From Omphalotus guepiniiformis (Eukaryota; Basidiomycota; Agaricomycetes; Agaricales; Omphalotaceae): 64,000 nucleotides of DNA. The notes under the pieces are model-generated. The model saw only the letters and a list, made by a program, of their open reading frames with translations. It searched no databases and was not told the origin of the DNA. Both the position numbers and the translations under genes were made by a program. This document shows, in pieces, positions 11,677-21,560 of the stretch; the first letter of the stretch is position 1; each line of letters begins with the position of its first letter. The stretch covers positions 310,001 through 374,000 of the forward strand of contig JAQOOI010000017.1 in the NCBI GenBank assembly GCA_028554645.1, read 5' to 3'.

Positions 11677-12334
11677 CTCGTGCGAAGAAGGTCACTCGTG
11701 CAGCTACATCCTCCACTCAGGCTGTAGCTCCATCGCTGAAGGAGTCAAGTCCCCGTCTCTTGCGGGCCACTGGAAGTTCTCTCAGGAGAGAGAAAGGTCT
11801 GAAGATGCTCGAGAACCGTGATGTTGTCGATGTCCGGAAGCCAAATGCGTTGGCGGCGCGTACTTCAACCCAAGAACGCGTCTCTGCAGTCTTCCTACAA
11901 ACTGCAGTGCAGCGTACCCGTGGTGCTCGTACCAAACCCTACAAATCCAGAGGTGTTTCGGTGTTTCTGCAGTGCCGCAGTCCACTGCTACGCCTTTGGC
12001 TTCTCGTGCGAAGAAGGTCGCTCGTGCAGCTACATCCTCCACTTAGGCTGTAGCTCCATCCTCATCTCATCACTGAAGGAGTCAAGTCCCCGTCTCTTGC
12101 GGGCCACTGGAAGTTCTCTCAGGAGAGAGAAAGGTCTGAAGATGCTCGAGAACCGTGATGTTGTCGATGTCCGGAAGCCAAATGCGCGCGCGTACTTCAA
12201 CCCAAGAACGCGTCTCTGCAGTCTTCCTACAAACTGCAGTACAGCGTACCCGTGGTGCTCACACTAAACCCTACAAATCCAGAGGTGTTTTGGTGTTTCT
12301 GCAGTGCCGCAGTCCACTGCTACGCCTTTGGCTT
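11677..12334 (+). repeat. Tandem duplication, 326 + 332 bp
   Basis: Copy A is 11677-12002 and copy B is 12003-12334, beginning with the same CTCGTGCGAAGAAGGTC and ending with CTACGCCTTTGGCTT. Copy B has an extra 11 bases near 12058-12068 and lacks 5 bases present in copy A (TTGGC-type, near 11850); other differences are few substitutions. Both indels change frame, so no single frame is kept across both copies. Open frames here (for example 11619-12053) contain basic Ser-rich sequence (LKESSPRLLRATGSSLRREK) but start at non-ATG codons. It may be a decayed gene piece. Confidence 0.75.
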
Positions 12335-12510
12335 GCTCGGGGGGGGGTATGTGGGAAAGACATATAGTTGCTCAACGTATATGACAGTACTGTGGGGTGG
12401 TAGCGGAGGGGGATTCGTAGAAACCGCGTATCATCCAGAAAGGAAGAGGAGGATGACAAGCGGGGCGTTACGAAGAAGGGACGGTGGTGGGGGAGGGGGT
12501 GAACCCCAGG

Positions 12511-12906
12511 TCACGGTAGTAGGGTCGACTTTATCAACGTCGAATGTCGGGTGGAAGATGAATGAAGTCGATGAAGGAAATCATCAACCACATCATCCTC
12601 TTCCAGATGCTCAACCTCACCCTCATCGTCCTCTTCCAGATGCTGATTTATGAACGCCTCTAATTCGGCCATCTCCTCTTCTCCTTCATCTACAGTCGTA
12701 GTCGGTGCTGGTGCGGGAGCTTCTACTTCAGACCACTCGTCTTCCGAATCCAATGCAGCAGCCGGTGGAGAGAGAGGAAGGTAATGGTGGCTGCGTTGGC
12801 TGCGGATGGCGTGAAACTGTCTTTTTTGGAAGGTGGAGGAACAGGCGCAGGAAGTGGTGTATACCCAGTCGATGTCCCAGGTAATTCAAGGCGATATTCT
12901 TGAGGA
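12511..12906 (-). pseudogene. Acidic C-terminal protein fragment, possibly EAF-like
   Basis: On the minus strand 12753-12511 reads LDSEDEWSEVEAPAPAPTTT followed by a strongly acidic helix (EEEMAELEAFINQHLEEDDE) and a second similar acidic block. Just upstream in a neighbouring frame is KREPSPPPPQEYRLELPG and Pro-rich sequence. Pro-rich then acidic C-termini like this occur in fungal ELL-associated (EAF-type) elongation factors, but the N-terminal domain is not found here and the two parts are in different frames without a good intron. It is best treated as a fragment or wrong-frame remnant; the family guess is weak. Confidence 0.25.
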
Positions 12907-12909
12907 GGC

Positions 12910-14900
12910 GGAGGTGAAGGCTCTCGCTTCTTGTGATGGATGCTGGTGCTCAGCGCTCAGGGGGCGGGAGTATCACAGAGTGTCCCTTCCAGGGTGGACT
13001 ATGTGGTTCGTTGATCTACATAGAATCAGATATCATTCATAAAAGCGTGAAGTGTGAACTTGAATTCGACTCACTGGGGATAAATCTTGAAAGGACAGCT
13101 GCACTCAAGCCTCCGTCGAATCCCAACCAACGTAACCCAACGTAGTCCTTCTGACTACATGGGTAGTTCGCGTTGGTCAGAGGAAGAAAGAGGTAGGAGC
13201 AATGGCGAGAGGCAAAGAACGCTTTCGAACTTGTACGCTTTTTATCAGATTCGGTTCCTTTGTTTCTACTCTTTGACTAGTTGCAGCTCGTGTAGAATAG
13301 TATTCACTTTGAAAGGCCCTTTGTCCTCGCCTTTGTCACGGTGTTTCTGCCAAGTACATTGCGTTTGTTTAGTTTTTTCTTTATCTTTTCGGTGACAAAG
13401 AGTAGATTCGATGAACATACTAGTTCCTAAAAGCCTAGAAGCTACCCCATTTGTAGTGCGGTTATACCTTACCGCTGTTCGATATTCATGGATGTATGTA
13501 TGCCTTTGACATGGATATGAGTGTGGTTGTCTGAACGAATTTGACCCATTGAGGGAGGAAGTAAAGGATTCGGAGGAGGCCGCGACATTTACTCGGAGTT
13601 TGAACATCGATTCGCCGTAAATTCGGCAACCAGCACCTCCCCACCAAACTCCCACAATTATCCTGCCTGCCATCCCAGCAAAAAACGTCGTATCGCACAC
13701 GGAATGCCTAAGACCCTCATCCCGTAAATCCCATGAAAACTCTCTAATATTACCTCCGGATCGCGCCTGATTCCGCCATTGAGTATTTTACACCAGACTA
13801 TTGGCACTAATAGTATACGTCAACGTTCTACGTTCTACTTTCAAGTATAGCTTTTTTCTCTCTTTATCTACTTATCCACGTAAGTATTATCGACCAATGA
13901 CGAACCGGGGGAACAGCGCTCACAAGATATGTATACCCTGCCTATGACATTTCAAGTTGTCTCTTCTTCTCTAGAGTTATTCTAGGACTCGGAGGAGAAC
14001 CTTTAATACCATTGGACAAAGCAGCTTCTCTGAATATATAGCTCTACACGGCTCACGATAACGGCGCATGATACCTTTAAGAAAGGAGGGTGCTTTAAAT
14101 GAGTCGGTCTTGCCTACATATACATATACACTCGCATATGTACTTGCATCGGTTCGCGGGATGCCGTATGGGTAAACTCTCTCACCCAATGACTGTTATT
14201 AAACGCTCTTCCCCACACACACACACACATATCGACAAAGTTTTGCTCTCATTCGACGCTGGGGTGCGTTATCAGAAGAGGACGAGTCGGAAGAATCATG
14301 GCTCCCGCTATGATGTATCACAGAAGAAAGTTATTCTCGACTCGATGGAGCAGAGTTTATTTATTCCGCTGGTGATTTCGCACACTGCACATCCTGGTAT
14401 GTCATTTCTCACTCTTATGTAGGAGGCTGGGTGGAGCATAAGTACTCAGGTTGAGGACGATAGGTCAGGTCTTAGGACTTTCGAGCCTTGAATTCTTCCA
14501 TGTTCACCACCAGCACTTCTATGCATCACCCCTCGGGTCCGGAATAGATTTCTTTTAAACACACACCACCCACCACTCCAAGAATTCGAATCCATCCTGC
14601 TCACTGGCATGGTAAATCATCCAGGAACCCCCTCCCCATAAACGGAATCACATTCCCTAACACCCGGAACAATCGTCATGAGAGCTCATTTCAATGAGAA
14701 ATCATCTCATCTCTTTTATACGCGGATATTTCCCTCTACCACGTCGTGGGGTCCATATCAAAGCAAACCTTTTTAAACGCTGGTGGGGACATATCCTGTT
14801 TCACAGCCTTTGAGGGGGTTGACAGCAGCACAATCGACCGCCTTCAAGTTTCTTCTTCTCAGTATCGCAAGGACACACATAGCTCGGTATCGATATCAAG
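12910..14900. other. Gene-poor stretch
   Basis: No open frame with a recognisable domain or plausible exon structure. There is a short CA repeat near 14213-14230. The final ~150 bp should hold the aspartic protease promoter and 5' UTR; a candidate is the TTTTTAAACG-type AT-rich box near 14770. Confidence 0.45.
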
Positions 14901-16146
14901 ATGATGTTATCTCTCTACACCTTCCTCTCGCTTGCTCTAAGCATCATCGCGAGTCCTGTCGACCTTGCGTCTCGATCCCAGGTTCCCAGTGGTGGTTTCA
15001 GCGTCCCACTCACGAAAGTCGTCAACGTCACAAGTGGACATAATTTAGTGAAATCGGGGTTAGCCAGGGCTCAAAATTTCCATGATCGGGCAACGGGGAA
15101 GGTTGGTAAGAGACAAGCGGATCCGGTGCTTAATGAGGTTGTGTCGTATCTTGCGACGATTAATGTTGGGGCTAATGATCAAGCTTGTGAGTGTTTCAAG
15201 TTCCTTGAAGGCGGTATGCGAAATATATGACTGACTCGGATTTGGGTGCCTTCGTAGTCAGTTTGATTGTTGACACTGGGAGCTCGAATACATGGGTACG
15301 TACCAACTCTTGTTTTCCCTTTTTTTTTTACCTTTTTGGGGGATACTTACACTAAAGACACTCCCCAGGTCGGTGCAGGGACTAGATTCGCTCCTAGTTC
15401 AACTAGCACAGATACTGAGGAGCTTGTAGCTGTTCAATACGGATCAGGATTTTTCATCGGTAAGTCCTTTCACTAAGCACTATCACCGATTTCTTATATA
15501 TAGTTCGTGTTCCCCAGGAACTGAGTTCATCGATCAAGTAGCCATCACGAACGACCTAGTCATCCCGAGACAATCTATTGGAACCGCGATTATCTCTCAA
15601 GGATTTGAAGGAGTTGATGGGATTCTTGGGTGCGTAAGCCTCTCCGGGGGTCAGAGTTCTCTCGTTTATGATGACCTTTGTTTTGCGTATGTACATAGAA
15701 TTGGTCCGACTGATTTAACGGAAGGAACGGTTGATGGATCAGATACTATTCCTACGGTCACGGATAACTTGTTTAATCAGGGTACGATTTCGACTGAAGT
15801 TATTGGGATATCGTTTGAGCCTACGACTGAGGAAGAGGATCTGAATGGGGAGTTATTCTTTGGTATGTGTAACGGCGCTTACATTTCGAGTCTTTATCAA
15901 CATGTTTTGACTTGTTCGTTTCTGTTCAGGTGGAGTGGATGATTCGAAATTTATTGGTGATATTACATTCGTGTAAGTAATTCCATACAATCTACAATCA
16001 AAAGTGACAGTCTCTCATCCTTCGGGGTCTAACCACATTACTTTACTTCACCTTATAGACCTAGAGAGTCCGAATTCTGGGGTATCACGCAGTCGATCTC
16101 CTACGCTGGAACAACCATCATGCCGAGTAGTTCCGGTATCGTCGAT

Positions 16147-16150
16147 ACGT
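16147..16150. repeat. Target-site duplication (ACGT), left
   Basis: ACGT immediately before the left LTR matches ACGT at 24791-24794 immediately after the right LTR. LTR edges are fixed by TG...CA and by where the two copies stop matching. The pre-insertion site would read GATACGTACGTAC. Confidence 0.8.
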
Positions 16151-16880
16151 TGTGGAAAAGACTGTTAGTCTACCCAAAGAAATTGTCAGGGAAGTCGGTC
16201 GGGCGTGAACGACCGTAACGTAAGATGAAGAGATCTTGTATGGATCTCGACACGAGGAGCTCGGTTACCTAAAGACTGATGTCAAAGTCGATACGGACAA
16301 TAGAGACTTAACTTTTGTAGGGCTTGCTCGTTGTTGGGCTCGATGTAGGCTCAGCTCAGGCTCTTTTGAAAGGATCAATGTGGGGGTTCAAGATGAGACC
16401 AGATTATGGCTCTCCCCAGCTTTTTATACAGCAAAATGACAGTCGACAAGCGCGTGAAAACGAACGGATATGGTAAGTACGCAGCCTTGAGCCCATCGGG
16501 TTATTCCCAATAATTCCTATCACCAGCAAACGTGTCTCCGTCGGCTGACCACCAGACGACGATCCCCTGCGCGTCAACACCAGAGGGAGACCACTCCTCC
16601 TTTCCACTTTCCCAAGGCGGGGTGCGAGCATCAGGTTCGGTGGGGCAGACTTCGACAGTGAGCCGGGTGAATCGGAGTAAGTACTGAACCTGAAGGAATC
16701 GTGTATCTGAAGTCTATAAGAAAAACATAGCGTGAACGGTAGAATATCGGAGCTGAGGTTGAAATATTGATCGGCGGACGGCAGCAGAAGGAATAAAAGA
16801 AACTAATGAAACTCGTATCTGTAAGCTTTTGGAGTATTGGAAGAGGCTCGTCGACCGTGAGGGCAGAGGACTCTTCTACA
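16151..16880 (-). repeat. Gypsy LTR, left (3' LTR of the element)
   Basis: 730 bp, TGTGG...CTACA on the plus strand. It matches 24061-24790 at an exact 7910-bp offset without indels. Short open frames at 16236-16439 and 16404-16631 recur identically in the other LTR and are not genes. Confidence 0.93.
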
Positions 16881-16892
16881 GAGAGAATTATT

Positions 16893-17738
16893 TTAACGAG
16901 ACCGTCCCGGTCGAGAGTAGATGTCGTGGAATCTTGGCGAATCTGTAATACCTTGTTGGATAGAAATCATGTTAAGTGCGTGAACAGTGGCAAAAATATT
17001 AGATAATTTGAACGTAACCCTGGCTCGAGGCCTCAAATCCGTCGCGTACGCGGTGAAGACTTGCAGGAAGTCGGCGAAAAACTCCTCGAAAGTACCATTC
17101 AGATATTGCGGTTGATCGTTGAGGAATCTTCTGGCGTAGAATTCGACAACTGCTACAGAGTCATAGTCAACCGTCCTACCCGTTCGGGTGGTAATGATAG
17201 CGAAAACCGGATCCAAGTCAATGATCCTCATAGTGAATCTGTTGCAAAATTTTAGAAACGTAGAGACAGAGTAAGGGTCACCGTAGGGCTTCTCCTCCGA
17301 AAAGCGTTTGGGAATGTGTTTGTAGAGCAGATACTGGGACACGTCCGTCCATGAGAGAAGATGGTCGGCCCGATACACCCTCTTGACGACAGGTACCGTA
17401 CGTTCTTCATCGCCTAATTGGAATACCATAACTTCTTCGTATTCGAAGACCGTGCACATGTCACGTTTCTCGAACCCATCATACGGAACGTGTCTAACTC
17501 GTCGGAGTGGTGGAGAGAGCCCAGTGAGAAAAGAATATCTATAATGCTGAGGAGAGTTCCAAAGGATTTCTGCAATAGGATGGAAACCGTATTTGTCAGG
17601 CGGAGAAAATTCTGAAAGGGGAATGTAAAAGTATGGAACATCACCGCGTCCATAAACGATAAATCGTGCTCGTATCCATGCATTGTAATAATTGTCGAGG
17701 TCTGTCTCCCAATCGTCGAAAGAGTCAGCAAAATTCAT
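16893..17738 (-). CDS. Third ORF of the gypsy element, unknown function
   Basis: Intact 281-residue ORF with ATG at 17738, starting 69 nt after the pol stop and ending 12 nt before the left LTR: the place where envelope or accessory genes sit in other Metaviridae. The sequence is soluble-looking and Tyr/Phe/Arg-rich (MNFADSFDDWETDLDNYYNA, YGRGDVPYFYIPLSEF, DMCTVFEYEEVMVF, NGTFEEFFADFLQVFTAYAT, ending YSRPGRSR). I see no signal peptide, no membrane segment, no furin-like site and no zinc knuckle, so it does not look like an envelope. It could be a host-derived or accessory protein, or a displaced gag-like module. It is real coding sequence by its length and its clean placement; the function is unknown. 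Confidence 0.75.
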   Translation of the reverse strand: MNFADSFDDWETDLDNYYNAWIRARFIVYGRGDVPYFYIPLSEFSPPDKYGFHPIAEILWNSPQHYRYSFLTGLSPPLRRVRHVPYDGFEKRDMCTVFEYEEVMVFQLGDEERTVPVVKRVYRADHLLSWTDVSQYLLYKHIPKRFSEEKPYGDPYSVSTFLKFCNRFTMRIIDLDPVFAIITTRTGRTVDYDSVAVVEFYARRFLNDQPQYLNGTFEEFFADFLQVFTAYATDLRPRARVTFKLSNIFATVHALNMISIQQGITDSPRFHDIYSRPGRSR

Positions 17739-17807
17739 TTGAGGGAACGAAGGGAGATAGTTATTTCTGGTCTCTATCAGCTGTCCCTTATATCCCTCCT
17801 CTGAACG

Positions 17808-20800
17808 TCAAATCGAGATTAGCGTGACTTTTGGATTGACCTTTGCTGGTGTTGATGGAATTGCAGATCGAAGTGTCTGGTTGTCTGGCCGAAAGAAGAA
17901 AAGCCGGAGCCTTTGTGCGTGAACATGCCCCTTCATCACCGCTCCACTGAGCTCTCGTAGTACGTATGAGCCAGTAGGGCGCTTTTCATGGATGATATAC
18001 GGTCCCGAATAAGTCCACTCACCTTTTCCACCCTTGATTTCATCGAGTCGAGATTCGCGAAGCCAGACGTACATTCCTGGTTCGAAGTCCGAGAAGTCGG
18101 AATTGACATTTAGCCGTTTTTCCCAGTCCTGAATGGCACGTTTCCTGGTTTCTCGAACCTTGCTATAGGCTTTCTTTACCTCCGGTTCTCTCCTCTTTAA
18201 TTGTAGAATTCGAAGTGCGACGAGATCCTCATGATTCTTGACCATGTCCCAAGCTAGTGTTTGCCAAGTAGCCTCCGAGATATCAAACGCCAATATCGGG
18301 TGAACACCGTATAACAGGTAATAAGGTGAGTATCCTGTGGACCTACTGACCGTGATCCTTATTGCGAATAGCGCTGGTTGCAAATACATTGGCCATGTTC
18401 CTTTCGCGTCGCCGGTACATTTGAATAAGGCGGACACGAGTGGCTGGTGAGCTCTCTCCACGACGGCATTTCCTTGAGGGTGATAAGCTGTCGAAATGAT
18501 AACCAAGCAGTTGTACTGTTCCCGAAGGAGTTCTTCAACCTCTCCTTTAAACTCGCTTCCCCCGTCGATAGTTAGCACTGGTACACATGCGAACCGACAT
18601 ATCAGACTTTCGAATATGAACTTAGCTATTTTTGCCGACTTCAGATGCTTCAAGGCTTCTGCTTCCGTCCAGAGGATACTCGGCTCGATGGCCTGGACGA
18701 TATACTCGACCCCTCCTACACCAGTCGGCATGTGTATGCAGTCCAAATCGAATTTTCGAAGCAGAGGAGCTTGCCAGCGTTCATTGAATGGAATTACCGG
18801 AATTGGGCGGATTAGCTTTTGACACTCTATACAAGAACGTACGAAGTAGGCAACCGAATCGTACATGTTGGGCCAAAAGAAGCGATCTGCTAGGTGGCGA
18901 TACGTCGCATCGCGTCCACGATGTCCGGTTTCGTTATGCGCAATTGCCATCAATTCTCCTCTTTTGGACAAAGATTCGATAACGAGTCTAGGAAGGGACA
19001 CCTTTTGTTTCTTCGGTTTCAACCAGATCCTGTCGTCGTGAAGGAAAAACCTCAAGGCCTGCTTTCTGAATCTAATCTTCGATTTATCAGTATTACAGCG
19101 TCGAGGGGTCTTACCAACTATAAAAAATTCTCGAACTTCGTTCCAGAATTCCCCGTCGTTATCGTCGAACTTCTTGAATTCATGCGTTCCCGCCGATGTG
19201 TCCAGAGAATTATTTGAGTCGCCACTATCCAAATAGCTGCTGAATAAAGTGACTTCTATCTCGTCCTCATTTCCCGGTACGGTCGCTACTCCAAAGGTAG
19301 CTACCTTTCTGCAACGAAAGTCCGGTAGTGCCCTTATTCCGACGTCGTCCTGATGCAGCTTGGTCGACTCGTACCCGCCGTATTCGACGTTGAGTGCCAT
19401 GGTTCCTACTATCATCGGTAAACCTTCGTCTGGGCCTCTATCTGTACCCGTCTCTAGAGAATATTTAGCCATGAGAGCGTCGAGGAGGTACTTAGTGGTG
19501 GTCTTCAGATTTGCTCCTTCCGGTATAGTTTCCCGTCTGTACACGCTTCCAATAAACCCGTCGATGAAGGTGTCGATGTCCTCTCTCGATTCGATTTGTT
19601 CGTCTTCATCGGCCCCTCGCCGAGATAACGCATCTTCCACTCTATGTTTGTCAGCTGTAACGTGTAACAATTCAAAGTCAAAAAGTCTTATCCATGCAAT
19701 CCACCTCAGAATCGGCGCGTTCGGTACATCATCAGGTTCTCGTAACATCTGAACCATGGATTTGGCATCGTGATCCAGCCTGAAGTGTACCCCCCATACT
19801 CGGTGCCTGAGCTCCTTCAGAGCCCTGAACACTCCGTATACTTCCGATTTTGGTTGGCCGTAATTCTGCTCTCTATCCCCGAAAGTACATGACCCATAAA
19901 TTGCGGGCCTCTTCTGTCCTTCTCGTACCTGATACAACGCCCATCCTGCCCCAATCCACGAGGCGTCTACCCCGACTACCACCATTCCTTCGTCTGACGC
20001 TCTTCCTTTTCTAAGGACCTTAACCGCTAATTCGTAATCAATTTTGATGAGTACCGGGGCGGTCGTGATTCGATCCACAAGTTCATCCATGGCTAGTTCA
20101 GCTTCTCCTGTAAACTGGAACTCATGTTCAGTGTTGTCGTGGAGCAGAATAGTCAATGGCTTAGCAATGATGGCAAACCCTTTAATCCATCTCCTTCCTA
20201 CCCCTGCGAGCCCGAGGAATTGTCGCACCTCCGATATTGATGTGGGTCTCTTCCACTTTCTAACCTTGCTTACCACATTTGGCTCGATGATCCATCCCTC
20301 GAGTGCTACCACTGTACCAACTATTTTGAGCTGAAATGCCGCCAGAATCGCTTTTGAACCCGACGCGGTGATACCTGCGTTTATGAAGGCTCCCAAGAGT
20401 AAGTCCATATTTTGTACGTATTCGTAGAAAAACCTTCTGATGTGACGGTTGTCAGGTATCGGTTCGTCGTTATACCTTGACTTCGGCCCTTTAAGTCCAC
20501 AGTCGTCTACGAAGTTCCTGGCGAACGTTTTTACGGTCTCCAGCGCATGACAAGTATCTCTTTGAAATTCTTGAAGTGCATTCGTATATCCTTGCACCAA
20601 TGTGCATTGTTGTTTCGCACCCGCTGGTGAATGGAAGGCCTGCAAAGGTCTGGATGATTCCGCTACCCATCGTGCGTCGAACCCTGAGAACAGGTCGAAT
20701 AAGCCGTATATTGCGTATCCTAAAAAGTCTTCAGCAAATTCATTCACATTCGGTGGAAGAGAAGCGTCCTGAACAGTGACAGCGTTGAGTTCTTCAAGGT

Positions 20801-21554
20801 TTACCACCAATCTTACCCCATTCTTCTTTGCGACTGCGAAGAGTGCGGACCTATAACTCGACGTGGTTGGTTCGAACCTCCCCGCCTTCTCTTGAGAGTT
20901 TATCTCGTCGATGACCAGCTGTTCCAGCGCCTTAGGGATCCGAATTGGAGGTCGTTGCCACGGCGTATGTTCTATCGTCGGTATCTCGTAGTCCGGGTAG
21001 TACTCTCGTGAGAAGTAACCTTTTTCGCTGAAGTCGAATGCGAATGCCATTTCTCGACGAACAACGACGTACGCTAGCAAGTCAATTTCGTCCTTGGAGA
21101 AGGAGGTCGGTTCCAATTTAGATAACATGCTTTCGAGTCGCTGCATTGTTACCCTCGACCCAAGCTGCAGTTGTGAATAGGGGATCGGATGGTGCGGCAA
21201 GATTAATGGAATCGGAGCTGGTATAGGTTTGAACTGTTGCGCTCTCGGGTTCGGCATGTATGTAGGAACTGGGCGATATTTTCGATGTACCGGCTTATAC
21301 CGTCTAACCGGGCTTGATGCGAGATCCTTATTAAGGAATACACGATCTGTCCAAGGCGTAGATGTGATGTTAGCCAAGTCCAGAGAGGAATTGTGAATGT
21401 AAGATCGGAGGAAATTGTCATAGGTATCATTTGGAATAATAGAAAGTAAGGAATCAAACTCAGAAAACTCATCGTTGCCCAATAACCCTTCAATTGATCT
21501 TCCCAAGGTTGCCGGAGCCACATGGAAGATCTGTTCAACAGACTCCGGCCTCAA
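17808..21554 (-). CDS. pol: Gypsy pol: reverse transcriptase, RNase H, integrase
   Basis: About 1248 codons. RT: palm motifs NGVRLVVNLEELNAVTVQDA, YGLFDLFSGFDA and the catalytic FVDD box (more often YVDD). RNase H: VVVGVDASWIGAGWALYQ with the later PKSEVYGVFRALKE and HVTADKHRVEDALSR. Integrase: the HHCC zinc motif (HNETGHRGRDATYRH ... CIEC), then DDE residues in DLDCIHMP, TIDGGSEFKG and NAVVERAHQPL, then a GPY module (YSGPYIIHEK). No chromodomain follows. The frame begins with TTG at 21554-21552 and has no nearby ATG. It is minus 1 relative to gag and overlaps the gag stop, so it is expected to be made by frameshifting. Confidence 0.92.
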   Translation of the reverse strand: MRPESVEQIFHVAPATLGRSIEGLLGNDEFSEFDSLLSIIPNDTYDNFLRSYIHNSSLDLANITSTPWTDRVFLNKDLASSPVRRYKPVHRKYRPVPTYMPNPRAQQFKPIPAPIPLILPHHPIPYSQLQLGSRVTMQRLESMLSKLEPTSFSKDEIDLLAYVVVRREMAFAFDFSEKGYFSREYYPDYEIPTIEHTPWQRPPIRIPKALEQLVIDEINSQEKAGRFEPTTSSYRSALFAVAKKNGVRLVVNLEELNAVTVQDASLPPNVNEFAEDFLGYAIYGLFDLFSGFDARWVAESSRPLQAFHSPAGAKQQCTLVQGYTNALQEFQRDTCHALETVKTFARNFVDDCGLKGPKSRYNDEPIPDNRHIRRFFYEYVQNMDLLLGAFINAGITASGSKAILAAFQLKIVGTVVALEGWIIEPNVVSKVRKWKRPTSISEVRQFLGLAGVGRRWIKGFAIIAKPLTILLHDNTEHEFQFTGEAELAMDELVDRITTAPVLIKIDYELAVKVLRKGRASDEGMVVVGVDASWIGAGWALYQVREGQKRPAIYGSCTFGDREQNYGQPKSEVYGVFRALKELRHRVWGVHFRLDHDAKSMVQMLREPDDVPNAPILRWIAWIRLFDFELLHVTADKHRVEDALSRRGADEDEQIESREDIDTFIDGFIGSVYRRETIPEGANLKTTTKYLLDALMAKYSLETGTDRGPDEGLPMIVGTMALNVEYGGYESTKLHQDDVGIRALPDFRCRKVATFGVATVPGNEDEIEVTLFSSYLDSGDSNNSLDTSAGTHEFKKFDDNDGEFWNEVREFFIVGKTPRRCNTDKSKIRFRKQALRFFLHDDRIWLKPKKQKVSLPRLVIESLSKRGELMAIAHNETGHRGRDATYRHLADRFFWPNMYDSVAYFVRSCIECQKLIRPIPVIPFNERWQAPLLRKFDLDCIHMPTGVGGVEYIVQAIEPSILWTEAEALKHLKSAKIAKFIFESLICRFACVPVLTIDGGSEFKGEVEELLREQYNCLVIISTAYHPQGNAVVERAHQPLVSALFKCTGDAKGTWPMYLQPALFAIRITVSRSTGYSPYYLLYGVHPILAFDISEATWQTLAWDMVKNHEDLVALRILQLKRREPEVKKAYSKVRETRKRAIQDWEKRLNVNSDFSDFEPGMYVWLRESRLDEIKGGKGEWTYSGPYIIHEKRPTGSYVLRELSGAVMKGHVHAQRLRLFFFRPDNQTLRSAIPSTPAKVNPKVTLISI

Positions 21555-21560
21555 AAATCC
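21549..21560 (-). promoter_or_regulatory. Candidate -1 frameshift site at the gag stop
   Basis: Minus strand reads GAG GAT TTT TGA in the gag frame. The pol frame (-1) is closed upstream by a TGA four codons earlier and opens only across this run of five T, then continues TTG AGG CCG. A slip of one base back on TTT before the stop joins gag to pol. Reinitiation at TTG is the alternative. Confidence 0.5.

Noticed and set aside
16236..16631. Short ORFs inside the gypsy LTR (repeated at 24146-24541)
   Set aside because: Identical in both LTRs and overlapping on both strands; no protein features. Treated as LTR sequence.
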